Of a DNA stretch of 64,000 nt, positions 28,532-36,110 are shown piece after piece; position 1 is the first letter of the stretch; each line of letters opens with the position of its first letter. This DNA comes from Saprospiraceae bacterium (GTDB lineage Bacteria > Bacteroidota > Bacteroidia > Chitinophagales > Saprospiraceae): positions 124,001 to 188,000 of the forward strand of contig JALSGS010000014.1 of assembly GCA_026982695.1 (NCBI GenBank), written 5' to 3'. Below the pieces are notes generated by a model. That model was not told the DNA's origin, searched no databases, and saw only the letters and a program-made list of their open reading frames with translations. Position numbers and translations under genes: made by a program.

Positions 28532-29725
28532 CTAAAACTCGCGCCCCTTCAACATACCATGCCAGTACATCTGCGGCAAACCATAAGCCTTAAGTGCATA
28601 CATCGAATAGCGCTCTTGGCTCTGATCGAAGGGGAAGCTCTCCTTAGGTTGCCCATCGTAATCAAATTCTGCCAGTACAAGGCTTCCATAGCCCGTTACT
28701 AGTGGGCAAGAAGTATAACCATCATATTTGGCAGAGGGCTCACGTCCTGCCATGACATCTAACAAATTATGTACCAAAACGGGCACCTGTTTGCGGATAG
28801 CAGCCCCAGTCTTTGAGGTAGGCAGACTGCTGCAATCGCCACAGGAGAACACATTCTTGTACTTAGTGTGCTGCGTAGTGTACTTGTCCACACTCACCCA
28901 ACCTGATTCTGCTGCTAAGGGGCTATTCTTGATAAAGTCAGGCGGGCCTTGCGGCGGAGTCACGTGGATCATGGTGTAGTCCAGTTCTACTTTCTCGCCA
29001 TTGGCCAAATTTTCAAATACAGCTACTTTCTGATCGGGCTTCAGCTCGACGAGGTTGTGTTGATACATCGTCTTAATGCCATAGCGATCGATCACTCTAT
29101 TGAGCGAGTCCGCATATTTCTTTACCGAAAAAATGCCCCCTGCCGCACTGGCAAACACGACCTCCACATTGGGACGGCATCCACTGCGCTGAAAGTGATG
29201 GCTGGCCAAATAACAGATTTTCTGCGGTGCACCTCCGCACTTGATAGGTGTGTTGGGCTGAGTGAAGATGGCACGCCCGCTCTTAGTGTTCCGGATATTT
29301 TCCCAGGTAGAGGCGACCGTTTCGTACGAGTAGTTGGAGCACACGCCCGTACCTGGCTTGCCGACACTTTCCTTCAAGCCTGGAATGGCATCCCAATTGA
29401 CTTGAATACCCGCTGTAACTACGAGATAATCGTACGTAATAGTATCGCCACCGGCTGTAGTTACGCTATTGTTGTCTGGGTCAAAGGATACAACCTTGTC
29501 TTTGATCCAAGTCACACCGGGCGGGATAAACTCTGCCTCATCACGTTCGGATACTTCACGAGGAAATACACCACCACCTACGAGGGTCCAAATAGGCTGG
29601 TAGTAGTGCTTGTCACTGGGCTCTATAATTGCAACCTCAGGGCAACTTGCTTGGTTGCGCAACATGGCGGCGGTGGTAATCCCAGCCGAGCCACCACCTA
29701 CTATGAGTACTTCGTGATGTGCCAT
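28532..29725 (-). CDS. sqr: Sulfide:quinone oxidoreductase (type II-like)
   Basis: 397 residues. The FAD Rossmann motif is IVGGGSAGITTAAML near 8-22. The catalytic Cys pair is C163 (IKCGGAPQKI) and C340 (TSCPLVTGYG), matching the two redox Cys of type II enzymes including human SQOR. FSCGDCSSLPTSKTGAAIRKQ near 293-313 is the second FAD contact. It oxidises sulfide to sulfane sulfur and passes electrons to quinone at the membrane. The DUF1641 gene lies 52 bases upstream in the same direction and is probably in the same operon. The ArsR and Crp/Fnr genes face it. Confidence 0.9.
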   Translation of the reverse strand: MAHHEVLIVGGGSAGITTAAMLRNQASCPEVAIIEPSDKHYYQPIWTLVGGGVFPREVSERDEAEFIPPGVTWIKDKVVSFDPDNNSVTTAGGDTITYDYLVVTAGIQVNWDAIPGLKESVGKPGTGVCSNYSYETVASTWENIRNTKSGRAIFTQPNTPIKCGGAPQKICYLASHHFQRSGCRPNVEVVFASAAGGIFSVKKYADSLNRVIDRYGIKTMYQHNLVELKPDQKVAVFENLANGEKVELDYTMIHVTPPQGPPDFIKNSPLAAESGWVSVDKYTTQHTKYKNVFSCGDCSSLPTSKTGAAIRKQVPVLVHNLLDVMAGREPSAKYDGYTSCPLVTGYGSLVLAEFDYDGQPKESFPFDQSQERYSMYALKAYGLPQMYWHGMLKGREF

Positions 29726-29777
29726 AACTCAACTTATTTATAGAGTGTTTTCAAAATGGTGAGCATTTGTGTATTTT

Positions 29778-30536
29778 TCAAATACTTTTTCCGAGTGCTT
29801 TAAGAAAGTTCATCAGAAAGCCTAAGGCTTTTTGCCGATCTGGGTCTTTGAGTGCCCCCATTAGACCAAAAAGGCCAATCTTTTTAGGTGGCATTTTTTT
29901 GGCCTTGCTAAGTGCAGCGGTAGTAGTCTTGAGCATTTGCCCTAGCTCTTGTGGGTCTACACCTTCTGCTTGCACCTTAGCCATCATTTCATCAAACATA
30001 TCAGCTACCATGGCTGCCATGCCTGGGCCGCGCTCTGCCAGTGCCAGCAGGGTGTCTAATTGCTCAATAGTAGCATCGGAAGTAAGGCATTCCAAGGCAT
30101 GGAGTGCATTGTGCAAACGATCGTCCAAGTTGATGCCCCGTTGTGCTGCCTGTCGTGCCATGTCGTCGGCCATGTCTGCAGTCATGGCCATGAGGCCTGG
30201 AGCGCGTTGGGCCAATTCCAGCAAACCTTCCAATTGCTGTACGGTGGCGTCCTGCGTAAGCTTTTCAAGTAGGTGCAAGGTGTTTTGCAGCCTGTCATCG
30301 AAGTACACACCTCGTTGGGCGGCTTGGCGGATCTGTTCGTCCACCATATCCGTAGCCATAGCTATCATGCCTGGCCCCTGATTTAAGGCTACTGACAGGC
30401 GCTCGATAGCTGCTTCAAGTGTATCGATCCTGTCAAGTATTCGAGCAAGGCCATCTTGCACATGAGGATCAGCCAAGCGTTCTTGCAACGCACTGCCATC
30501 TCCACCCACATTGTCCTTAGGTGAATTTGCTCCCAT
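29778..30536 (-). CDS. DUF1641 protein built from three 58-residue repeats
   Basis: 252 residues, no signal or membrane helix. Three copies of a helical unit begin at 55, 113 and 171 with PGMIAM, PGLMAM and PGMAAM, each followed by a DM..(D/E) helix, and the first two by RQAAQRG and DDRL; the spacing is exactly 58. The last 50 residues are basic (KKMPPKKIGLFGLMGAL). DUF1641 genes commonly sit beside sulfide:quinone reductase or formate dehydrogenase genes, as here. A scaffold or electron-transfer accessory role is inferred only from that pairing. Confidence 0.82.
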   Translation of the reverse strand: MGANSPKDNVGGDGSALQERLADPHVQDGLARILDRIDTLEAAIERLSVALNQGPGMIAMATDMVDEQIRQAAQRGVYFDDRLQNTLHLLEKLTQDATVQQLEGLLELAQRAPGLMAMTADMADDMARQAAQRGINLDDRLHNALHALECLTSDATIEQLDTLLALAERGPGMAAMVADMFDEMMAKVQAEGVDPQELGQMLKTTTAALSKAKKMPPKKIGLFGLMGALKDPDRQKALGFLMNFLKALGKSI

Positions 30537-30851
30537 AGGTTTTTCGATTTAGAGAACAAAAAAGAAAAATCACAAAACAACTATAATTTCAAGGATAAAA
30601 TCATTTTCCATACAATAAAACAATTGTAAAAAGGAATGTAAAATAATATTCGATTACACAAATAAATGAAACTATTATCATATTTTTTAAAAAAGTACAC
30701 ATTTTTTTTGAAAAAAAAAATACGACTTAGTCTGACATACGACAAGTAGATGGATATATATCGATGAACTAAGAACTCATGAGCACCAGAGGAAAGTACT
30801 ACACGTTCTGTTCAATGCTGCAGTAGCTGTCAAAAAGTAAGAAAATCTCCT
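30537..30851. other. AT-rich intergenic region
   Basis: About 315 bases, strongly A+T rich, with T8 and A10 tracts near 30700-30720. No reading frame is seen. It holds the promoter of the DUF1641/sqr operon; no full -33/-7 match was found. Confidence 0.5.
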
Positions 30852-31970
30852 TTATTCTATACAGCTGGCTTGGGTGATCGCCTCTAGGTCTACGTGTTGT
30901 CTGATTAATTCAATTGCCCGATAAGCTTTCCAAGGTGTACGGGTATTAATCTTCACTTCGATTTTACTAATCTTTACTACTGAGCCGAAGGTGTCCAAGG
31001 AAGTAGAGACGACGGGAATACGATGTTTTCGGACATATTCGTCGCACGGCACAGAGGTAAAGAAGCTGTTGGGGTGCCGTCCATCACGTGTAAGAATAAT
31101 ACCCGACAGGGGGCTCTTATCCAGCTCCACGTGAGCAGTAAGCTGTTCTACCTTATCAAGTGCCTCACATAATCGATGATGACTTACCACTAGTAGAATA
31201 TTGCGTTCTTTAGTTAGGTCATGCATTTCGACGAGTGAGCCTGGGACAATGTCTTCTACTCTATTGTCCAACATATCTTCATTGTACAAGACCTGGCCAC
31301 CTACAGCGTCTTTGATGGTCGCCATAATGGGGTCGGACAAGCTGCGATCGTAAGGCAAAACCCCCAAAAGCGGTATACCTTTGTCATCCAACCATTTGCG
31401 TACATAATACTGTACCTTTTCTGCTTTGTCCGGCAACACTTTATTGACGATCACACCAATAATGGGCACCTTATACTCGCGAAAAAGTGACGTACACATG
31501 TTGAGGCGATCGATGGTGCTACCGATGCCACCTTCAACAACCATAATAACTGAGGCACCTAAGAGCTTAGCTACCTCAGCATTGGAAAGATCTACTACAC
31601 TACCCACCCCTGGATGGCCGGTACCTTCGAATACAACGGCATCGTGATAGCGATGCAGCCATTCTGCAGCTTTCAATATTTTTTCTCTATAGGGAAAAGC
31701 CTGAGGGTTGTCTAGATAGGCCTGAGTAGCTCCTTTGCCCAATATGACAGGGCTATGGATTTCGGAAGCCAGCCGAAAATCCATGATCTTAGAAAACAAT
31801 AGCGCATCTTTATCGACGAGCAATTCCCCTAAATCTACAAATTTCTGGCCTACGGGCTTGCAATAGCCTACGTTGATACCTCTTTGACGTAGTGCAGCCA
31901 CTAAGCCCAAAGTGGAAGTCGTTTTACCGACGTGTTGGCTGGTAGCTGCCACATAGATGCGCTTCAACAT
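30852..31970 (-). CDS. BioD-like P-loop plus DRTGG domain protein (Pta N-terminal-like)
   Basis: 372 residues. The P-loop TSQHVGKTT at 10-18 and VVFEGTGHPGVGSVVD belong to the dethiobiotin-synthetase/CobB-like fold; the second half (about 210-320) is a DRTGG domain (GIILTRDGRHP). This combination is the regulatory N-terminal half of long phosphate acetyltransferases, but the Pta catalytic domain is absent and no ackA or pta gene is next to it. It may be a free regulator or an amide-forming ligase. Apparent single gene. Confidence 0.75.
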   Translation of the reverse strand: MLKRIYVAATSQHVGKTTSTLGLVAALRQRGINVGYCKPVGQKFVDLGELLVDKDALLFSKIMDFRLASEIHSPVILGKGATQAYLDNPQAFPYREKILKAAEWLHRYHDAVVFEGTGHPGVGSVVDLSNAEVAKLLGASVIMVVEGGIGSTIDRLNMCTSLFREYKVPIIGVIVNKVLPDKAEKVQYYVRKWLDDKGIPLLGVLPYDRSLSDPIMATIKDAVGGQVLYNEDMLDNRVEDIVPGSLVEMHDLTKERNILLVVSHHRLCEALDKVEQLTAHVELDKSPLSGIILTRDGRHPNSFFTSVPCDEYVRKHRIPVVSTSLDTFGSVVKISKIEVKINTRTPWKAYRAIELIRQHVDLEAITQASCIE

Positions 31971-32109
31971 AACGTGTGTATTTTAGATAGCTCCATCCAG
32001 TCTGCGATAGCTACATCTGTAGCTTCACTTGACAAAAGCAAGAGATTTGGCGAACAAACTTAACAAGTTAACCTGGAAACTCTGGGGCTTTTCCTGTTTC
32101 GATGCAAGC

Positions 32110-32661
32110 CTAAACAATAGAAAATAGCAAGATAAGCACGATAAGCACTAAGCCAGCTCCTAACATCAAACGCACATTACGTGCCCGCCTTCGGTAAGTA
32201 TCAAACAACAACTCAACACAGTCTCGCCACTCCAGCAAACGCACAATTGGCTCGTGGCCCAAAAACAGGTAAGGAGTATTGGGGCCATAACCATATTTGC
32301 GCAATATGAAGAAATGATCATCCAAATACTTTAGCTCGTACATGATGCTATTTCCTCCATAATCGATCACCAACTTGTTTGAGCCACCAAAATACCGCCA
32401 ACGGCCTGTAGATACATTGCCTTCTACCACTTTGACGTACTCACCCTCTTGGTTGAAATAATGCAATACAGCTTCTTTGATGTAGTCATCTGCACTGATT
32501 TCGAGCCAGGGCTTCTCTCCTTGCTCACTGACGAAAAAGCGCTCTTCTCGCAAGTCCTCACTCCAGGGCCTAATGAGCGGGATGATTAGGTCCAAATATT
32601 CGTGAAGCGAATCGCGCCAAGGCAACTCCACGGATAAGATCTCCGTCAGGGGTGCAAGCAT
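32110..32661 (-). CDS. Hypothetical protein with C-terminal membrane anchor
   Basis: 183 residues from the ATG at 32661 (MLAPLTEILSVELPWRDSL); a start at 32730 would add 23 residues. No known family. The soluble part is mixed alpha/beta with YFGGSNKLVIDYGGNSIMYELKYLDDHFFILRKYG, and the last 20 residues form a hydrophobic anchor (LMLGAGLVLIVLILLFSIV) after a basic stretch, a tail-anchored arrangement. Divergent from the Crp/Fnr gene at 32861. Confidence 0.6.
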   Translation of the reverse strand: MLAPLTEILSVELPWRDSLHEYLDLIIPLIRPWSEDLREERFFVSEQGEKPWLEISADDYIKEAVLHYFNQEGEYVKVVEGNVSTGRWRYFGGSNKLVIDYGGNSIMYELKYLDDHFFILRKYGYGPNTPYLFLGHEPIVRLLEWRDCVELLFDTYRRRARNVRLMLGAGLVLIVLILLFSIV

Positions 32662-32823
32662 GCGGTTTTCCACGACAAATTTCAATTTTCGCGACCAAGT
32701 TACAGTTTTTGTCAAGTTACAGTTTTGCAAGACAATACCCGCAACAATGCATACCAGTCCATGCTACTTACTATCTATTGTAATTGTATTCGCCCTACCT
32801 ACAAATGATCGGATTACAACCCG

Positions 32824-32831
32824 TAAATTTG
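32824..32831 (+). promoter_or_regulatory. Putative -7 element before the Crp/Fnr gene
   Basis: TAAATTTG matches the -7 consensus exactly, 29 bases before the ATG at 32861; the -33 partner is not convincing. Confidence 0.3.
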
Positions 32832-32860
32832 CTGCTACAACAATTAGCCACATTTATTCA

Positions 32861-33469
32861 ATGAGCTATAGCCCTTTGCAATGCCCACCTCAACGACTTT
32901 GGCATACGCTGTGTGCTATAGTGCCATTATCTGAAATAGAGATCGAAGCTGCCAGTCGTTGTTTCCACTACTGCTATCTACCCAAAGGCACTCAGTGGCT
33001 AGCTAGGGGTCAAATATGTAGGCAGATCGCTTTTATTGAAAAGGGATTGTTGCGTGCTTGGTATATGTGTCAAGGCAAAGAGATCACCCGAACAGTAGAT
33101 CATGAGGGCGAATTCTGCACAGCCATAGCCAGCTTTGTGCTTCAACAACCTTCTGAGCAAGCTATAGAGGCTTTAGTCAATACGCACTTGTGGTGTATCA
33201 GTTATGAAGACCTCAACAACCTTTACAAGTGTTTTCCCAAATGGCAAGAGTTGGGGCGAAAAGTTTTCGAATTGCTGTATATCAACCTGGAAAAACGCCT
33301 CATTACACTACTTTCTACTAATGCACGTGAACGCTACATCCAGCTTTTGCAAAATGAACCGGAACTCATTCAGCAAGTACCTCTCAAGCACATCGCAAGT
33401 ATCTTGGGTGTAAAACCCGAAACACTTAGCCGCATCCGTCATCAATTTGGCAAGGAAGGTGAGCTATAA
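32861..33469 (+). CDS. Crp/Fnr-family transcription regulator
   Basis: 202 residues from the ATG at 32861 (MSYSPLQCPPQRLW); the open frame begins 67 codons earlier but that part has no regulator character and overlaps the divergent gene. Effector domain about 15-120 (YLPKGTQWLARGQICRQIAFIEKGLLRAWYM), a long dimer helix and a C-terminal helix-turn-helix (LKHIASILGVKPETLSRIRHQFG). This is the short form common in Bacteroidota. No Fe-S Cys pattern. Followed by a long spacer with a candidate structured RNA. Confidence 0.85.
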   Translation: MSYSPLQCPPQRLWHTLCAIVPLSEIEIEAASRCFHYCYLPKGTQWLARGQICRQIAFIEKGLLRAWYMCQGKEITRTVDHEGEFCTAIASFVLQQPSEQAIEALVNTHLWCISYEDLNNLYKCFPKWQELGRKVFELLYINLEKRLITLLSTNARERYIQLLQNEPELIQQVPLKHIASILGVKPETLSRIRHQFGKEGEL

Positions 33470-33570
33470 TATTTTTTGATTAAAGTCAATTTTATATGGT
33501 AAGAAGAGGGCATACCTTTACCTCAATATCGTTTGTACTGCATGTTCATCGCTCTCTCTGACATTTTTCG

Positions 33571-33780
33571 CTACAAACGACAGGCTCTCTTCTGTACCCC
33601 TTGGAAAACCTGACCCTTCTCATCAAGCAGCCCCTTAGGGGTGCTGCTTGAGAGGGCAGGCTATTCCCAAGTACCTCTTAGTGGTACATACCTCATCACA
33701 GCCTCTGATGCTGAGCTTTTTAGATTTCGTTCAACAAAACTCTGCTAGCCTCAAGCCCAACCACTCCTACCTGGGCTTTT
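33571..33780 (+). ncRNA. Candidate structured RNA (long rod-like fold)
   Basis: Six nested helices can be drawn: 33576-33580 with 33727-33731, 33582-33586 with 33700-33704, 33594-33598 with 33683-33687, 33600-33604 with 33667-33671, 33609-33612 with 33657-33660, and a strong 9-bp apical stem 33623-33631 with 33643-33651. An internal loop separates the second and third. A terminator-like stem follows (AAGCCCA at 33753 with TGGGCTT at 33772, then TTCC). TACCTTTA at 33513-33520 is a 7/8 match to a -7 element. The rod with an internal bubble recalls 6S RNA, but the sequence was not recognised; unproven. Confidence 0.35.
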
Positions 33781-34229
33781 CCGCATTCTCCAATAGTGAT
33801 GTTTGCAATTAATCCTGTAATTGACCTATCTTTTGGCTCTTAGTAGAACCTTCCCCAGCAAAAAATTTGATTCCATTGCCGAACCAAAAACTTTCTATTT
33901 CATGACCTTCACAAAACCCTCAGCGACGTCTGTCTATAGATAAGACGTTTATGCGGACTTATGCCATGTGTTTTGTGTTGACTGACAGTACACATTTGGG
34001 GTTTTGGTACCTCAAGCTGATTGAGTTGATAGCACAAAGTCCCAATATAAATAAGGGTATATTTTTTGTAGTTGGATGGATGGGCACCGTACCACCTAAT
34101 ACTCAAAAGATATCGATAAAAGCATACGGTTAAGCATAGGGGCTGTTCTTATAGCATTGGCATTGTGGGCCACAACTATAGTATGATTGAATGCATCTGC
34201 AACAGTCAGGGCCATTATTCTTTTATTAG
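33781..34229. other. Spacer without a supported gene
   Basis: AT-rich, with a CAATTA/TAATTG dyad at 33806-33823 lying between TTTG (33802-33805) and TATCTTTT (33827-33834), a weak promoter-like arrangement with a 21-base spacer. A 60-codon frame at 33951-34133 has no protein-like features. From about 34140 hydrophobic coding-like sequence appears in shifting frames (see the next entries). Confidence 0.4.
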
Positions 34230-34649
34230 ACATGGGGGCATGGAGCAGTTGCTTTTGTGTTATTGCTGAGCATATTCAGAGCCACGACTGACGAAATAGC
34301 GGTAGTACCACGAGTAAGCCGATTCTTTACATTATTGGTAGTAGCTTGGGCATGTAGCACCTTGATTTTTCACTACTTGTCCCTTTCAAACGCACTCACA
34401 GAATTTGCAAGTGCGTGCTTACTTTTAGGTGGCACATTTGCGATGGCCATATGGCAAAAGATGCATATCCCTCCCAACTTGACGTGGCCTACTCAAAAGT
34501 TTCGGCACACCTGGCGCACCAATACGTGGGTTAACAGCCTGATTGCTGCATATAGTTTGGGACTAAGTAGTAAGTACCTTATGGACAATCAACCCAGCAC
34601 TATTTCACAATGCGCAACAGCTTACTGCAGTAATATTACCTCTCTATAG
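34230..34649 (+). pseudogene. Membrane-protein reading frame, probably 5' part of a decayed gene
   Basis: The frame is open from 34230 with only a GTG (34257) as start. It encodes two to three hydrophobic helices (FFTLLVVAWACSTLIFHYLSL, FASACLLLGGTFAMAIW, NSLIAAYSLGLSSKYL). A hydrophobic stretch in another frame just upstream (GAVLIALALWATTIV near 34140-34185) and the frame change downstream suggest one multi-helix membrane protein broken by indels. No family recognised. A real short protein remains possible. Confidence 0.35.
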
Positions 34650-35032
34650 CTGACCACCTCATTACTCCATACTTCTCATTTCATTGTATTTTTTCTGCAC
34701 TTGCCATGTGTGTGAGCGGATGGTTATACTGGAATGCCTTCAAACGCTATCGCAGCCGTATTGCGTTTAGCAGTGCTCATCTGCTTGCACTGTTGGCCTT
34801 AGCAAGCTGTATCACTACAGAAGGTACATGGTCTGTTGTGAGTCACTGGATAGCTATTGAGTCGGCATTCATGCTGGTTCCCATCACATTGGCCTATGCC
34901 TTGGGCTATTTGTCAGGCAAATATGTGCGTGCTACTGCTTGGTGGATTGCCACATGGATATACGGCTTTGCTTCTGGCGTCAGTGCAAGTTCTTGGGCCA
35001 TCCAACATTTTGATTTGAAGCTGGTTTGGTGA
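34632..35032 (+). pseudogene. Membrane-protein reading frame, probably 3' part of the same decayed gene
   Basis: Open from 34632, overlapping the previous frame by 18 bases in a different phase, with an ATG at 34706 (108 residues from there). Three or four hydrophobic helices are visible (FHCIFSALAMCVSGWLY, HLLALLALASCI, AFMLVPITLAYALGYL, WWIATWIYGFASGVSA). Its upstream extension remains hydrophobic before the ATG, which favours a frameshift rather than two separate genes. Confidence 0.35.
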
Positions 35033-35432
35033 TTGCATTTGCACTCATTCCTTGTGGGCATGTAGTATGCTGCCAATGGTAACCGCTATCGACCTCGATA
35101 TCGCTAAAACCACGTGATACAAGCCGCGTTTTTTACCCCCTACCCGTTAGTTATAAGCATTGGATGTGTATGATTAGCATAATTCAGAGGCAGCCCATGA
35201 GGGTTGCCTCTTGTGCATAAGTACTTTCTTTTCTCTACCCAAGCTAATGCGGCATCACTTTTGCGGTGATTGGGGCAAAAGGCGGTAGCACAACGACGAT
35301 CCGAAAACACAACAAGTGAGAACCTGAAAAAGACTTGCGAAAAATTGTTACTTTAGTACAATATACTCGCCGCCCAAACACGTACAACGATCTACTTACC
35401 CCCTAATTGCTCAATTATCTAAGGGGACTGCT
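35033..35432. other. Spacer with a hairpin
   Basis: 400 bases without a supported gene. GAGGCAGCCC (35187-35196) pairs with GGGTTGCCTC (35201-35210) around a 4-base ATGA loop, followed by TTGTGC, a possible weak terminator for the membrane-protein frames. A smaller ATCAC/GTGAT hairpin lies at 35254-35270. Confidence 0.4.
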
Positions 35433-35942
35433 ATGAAAAGACGGTATGCCACTCATCGTTTGGCAAGTACACTGAGTATTCCGCTTTCGCAATATGTAAT
35501 ATGGCAGGGCGGCGCACCTGGTGTGCCACATGATTGGGCTGCACCTACCAATTGGGTGCAAGGGCGCGTTCCGAGTGAAGGCGATATTGTCATTATTCCG
35601 CCTGTAGATCATTCTGAAGTACTTCCTCCTATAATAGATCGACGCGTGCCCAACATAGGGCAGTTGCGCATCGAACGAGGGGGATTTCTGGCTATACTGC
35701 GCAAAGGGCAGGTATGCATTGATGGGTTAGGGCTCGACTATGGCGGGTTGATCAATCACGGCACTTTCGTTTTAAGCGGAGAATTGCACATCTTACATCC
35801 GTGGGATATGAGTTTGATCAACACAGGCATTTTCATTCACAAAGGCATTTTGGTCCTCGACCGGTGGTCGTGGCAGACAGTACATCATGCCCCTGGCAGC
35901 CGATATCTCGGCCAAGGATTGACTGAGGAATTGGTATTTTGA
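35433..35942 (+). CDS. Hypothetical beta-rich protein with surface-protein-like N-terminal motif
   Basis: 169 residues, no signal peptide. The segment WQGG...HDWAAPTNWVQGRVPSEGDIVIIPP resembles the W-x-G...NW..G.VP...D.VIIP motif found near the start of large secreted Bacteroidota proteins, and the remainder (GGLINHGTFVLSGELHIL, SLINTGIFIHKGILVL) has the regular turns of a beta-helix. It may be a detached piece of a surface protein or a small cytosolic relative. A strong terminator follows. Confidence 0.55.
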   Translation: MKRRYATHRLASTLSIPLSQYVIWQGGAPGVPHDWAAPTNWVQGRVPSEGDIVIIPPVDHSEVLPPIIDRRVPNIGQLRIERGGFLAILRKGQVCIDGLGLDYGGLINHGTFVLSGELHILHPWDMSLINTGIFIHKGILVLDRWSWQTVHHAPGSRYLGQGLTEELVF

Positions 35943-35948
35943 AGAAAT

Positions 35949-35999
35949 GCCCCACAGCTCGTCCCTCCAAAGCTGTGGGGCTAGTCAAGTTTTCGTTTT
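35949..35999 (+). terminator. Intrinsic terminator
   Basis: GCCCCACAGCT (35949-35959) and AGCTGTGGGGC (35971-35981) form a perfect 11-bp stem, followed after TAGTCAAG by TTTTCGTTTT. It ends transcription of the beta-rich protein gene, 7 bases after its stop. Confidence 0.8.
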
Positions 36000-36110
36000 G
36001 CCTGATGATGCCGGCATTTTCGAGCCGGAGTGCGGGCTAATTTCGCTCCGCGACGAGAACGGGATTATAATCTGGGTGCCATAGCATGCACCTGATAGAT
36101 CCTAAGTGGA

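Noticed and set aside
33951-34133. 60-codon frame starting MRTYAMC
   Set aside because: No conserved features and no context; likely chance.
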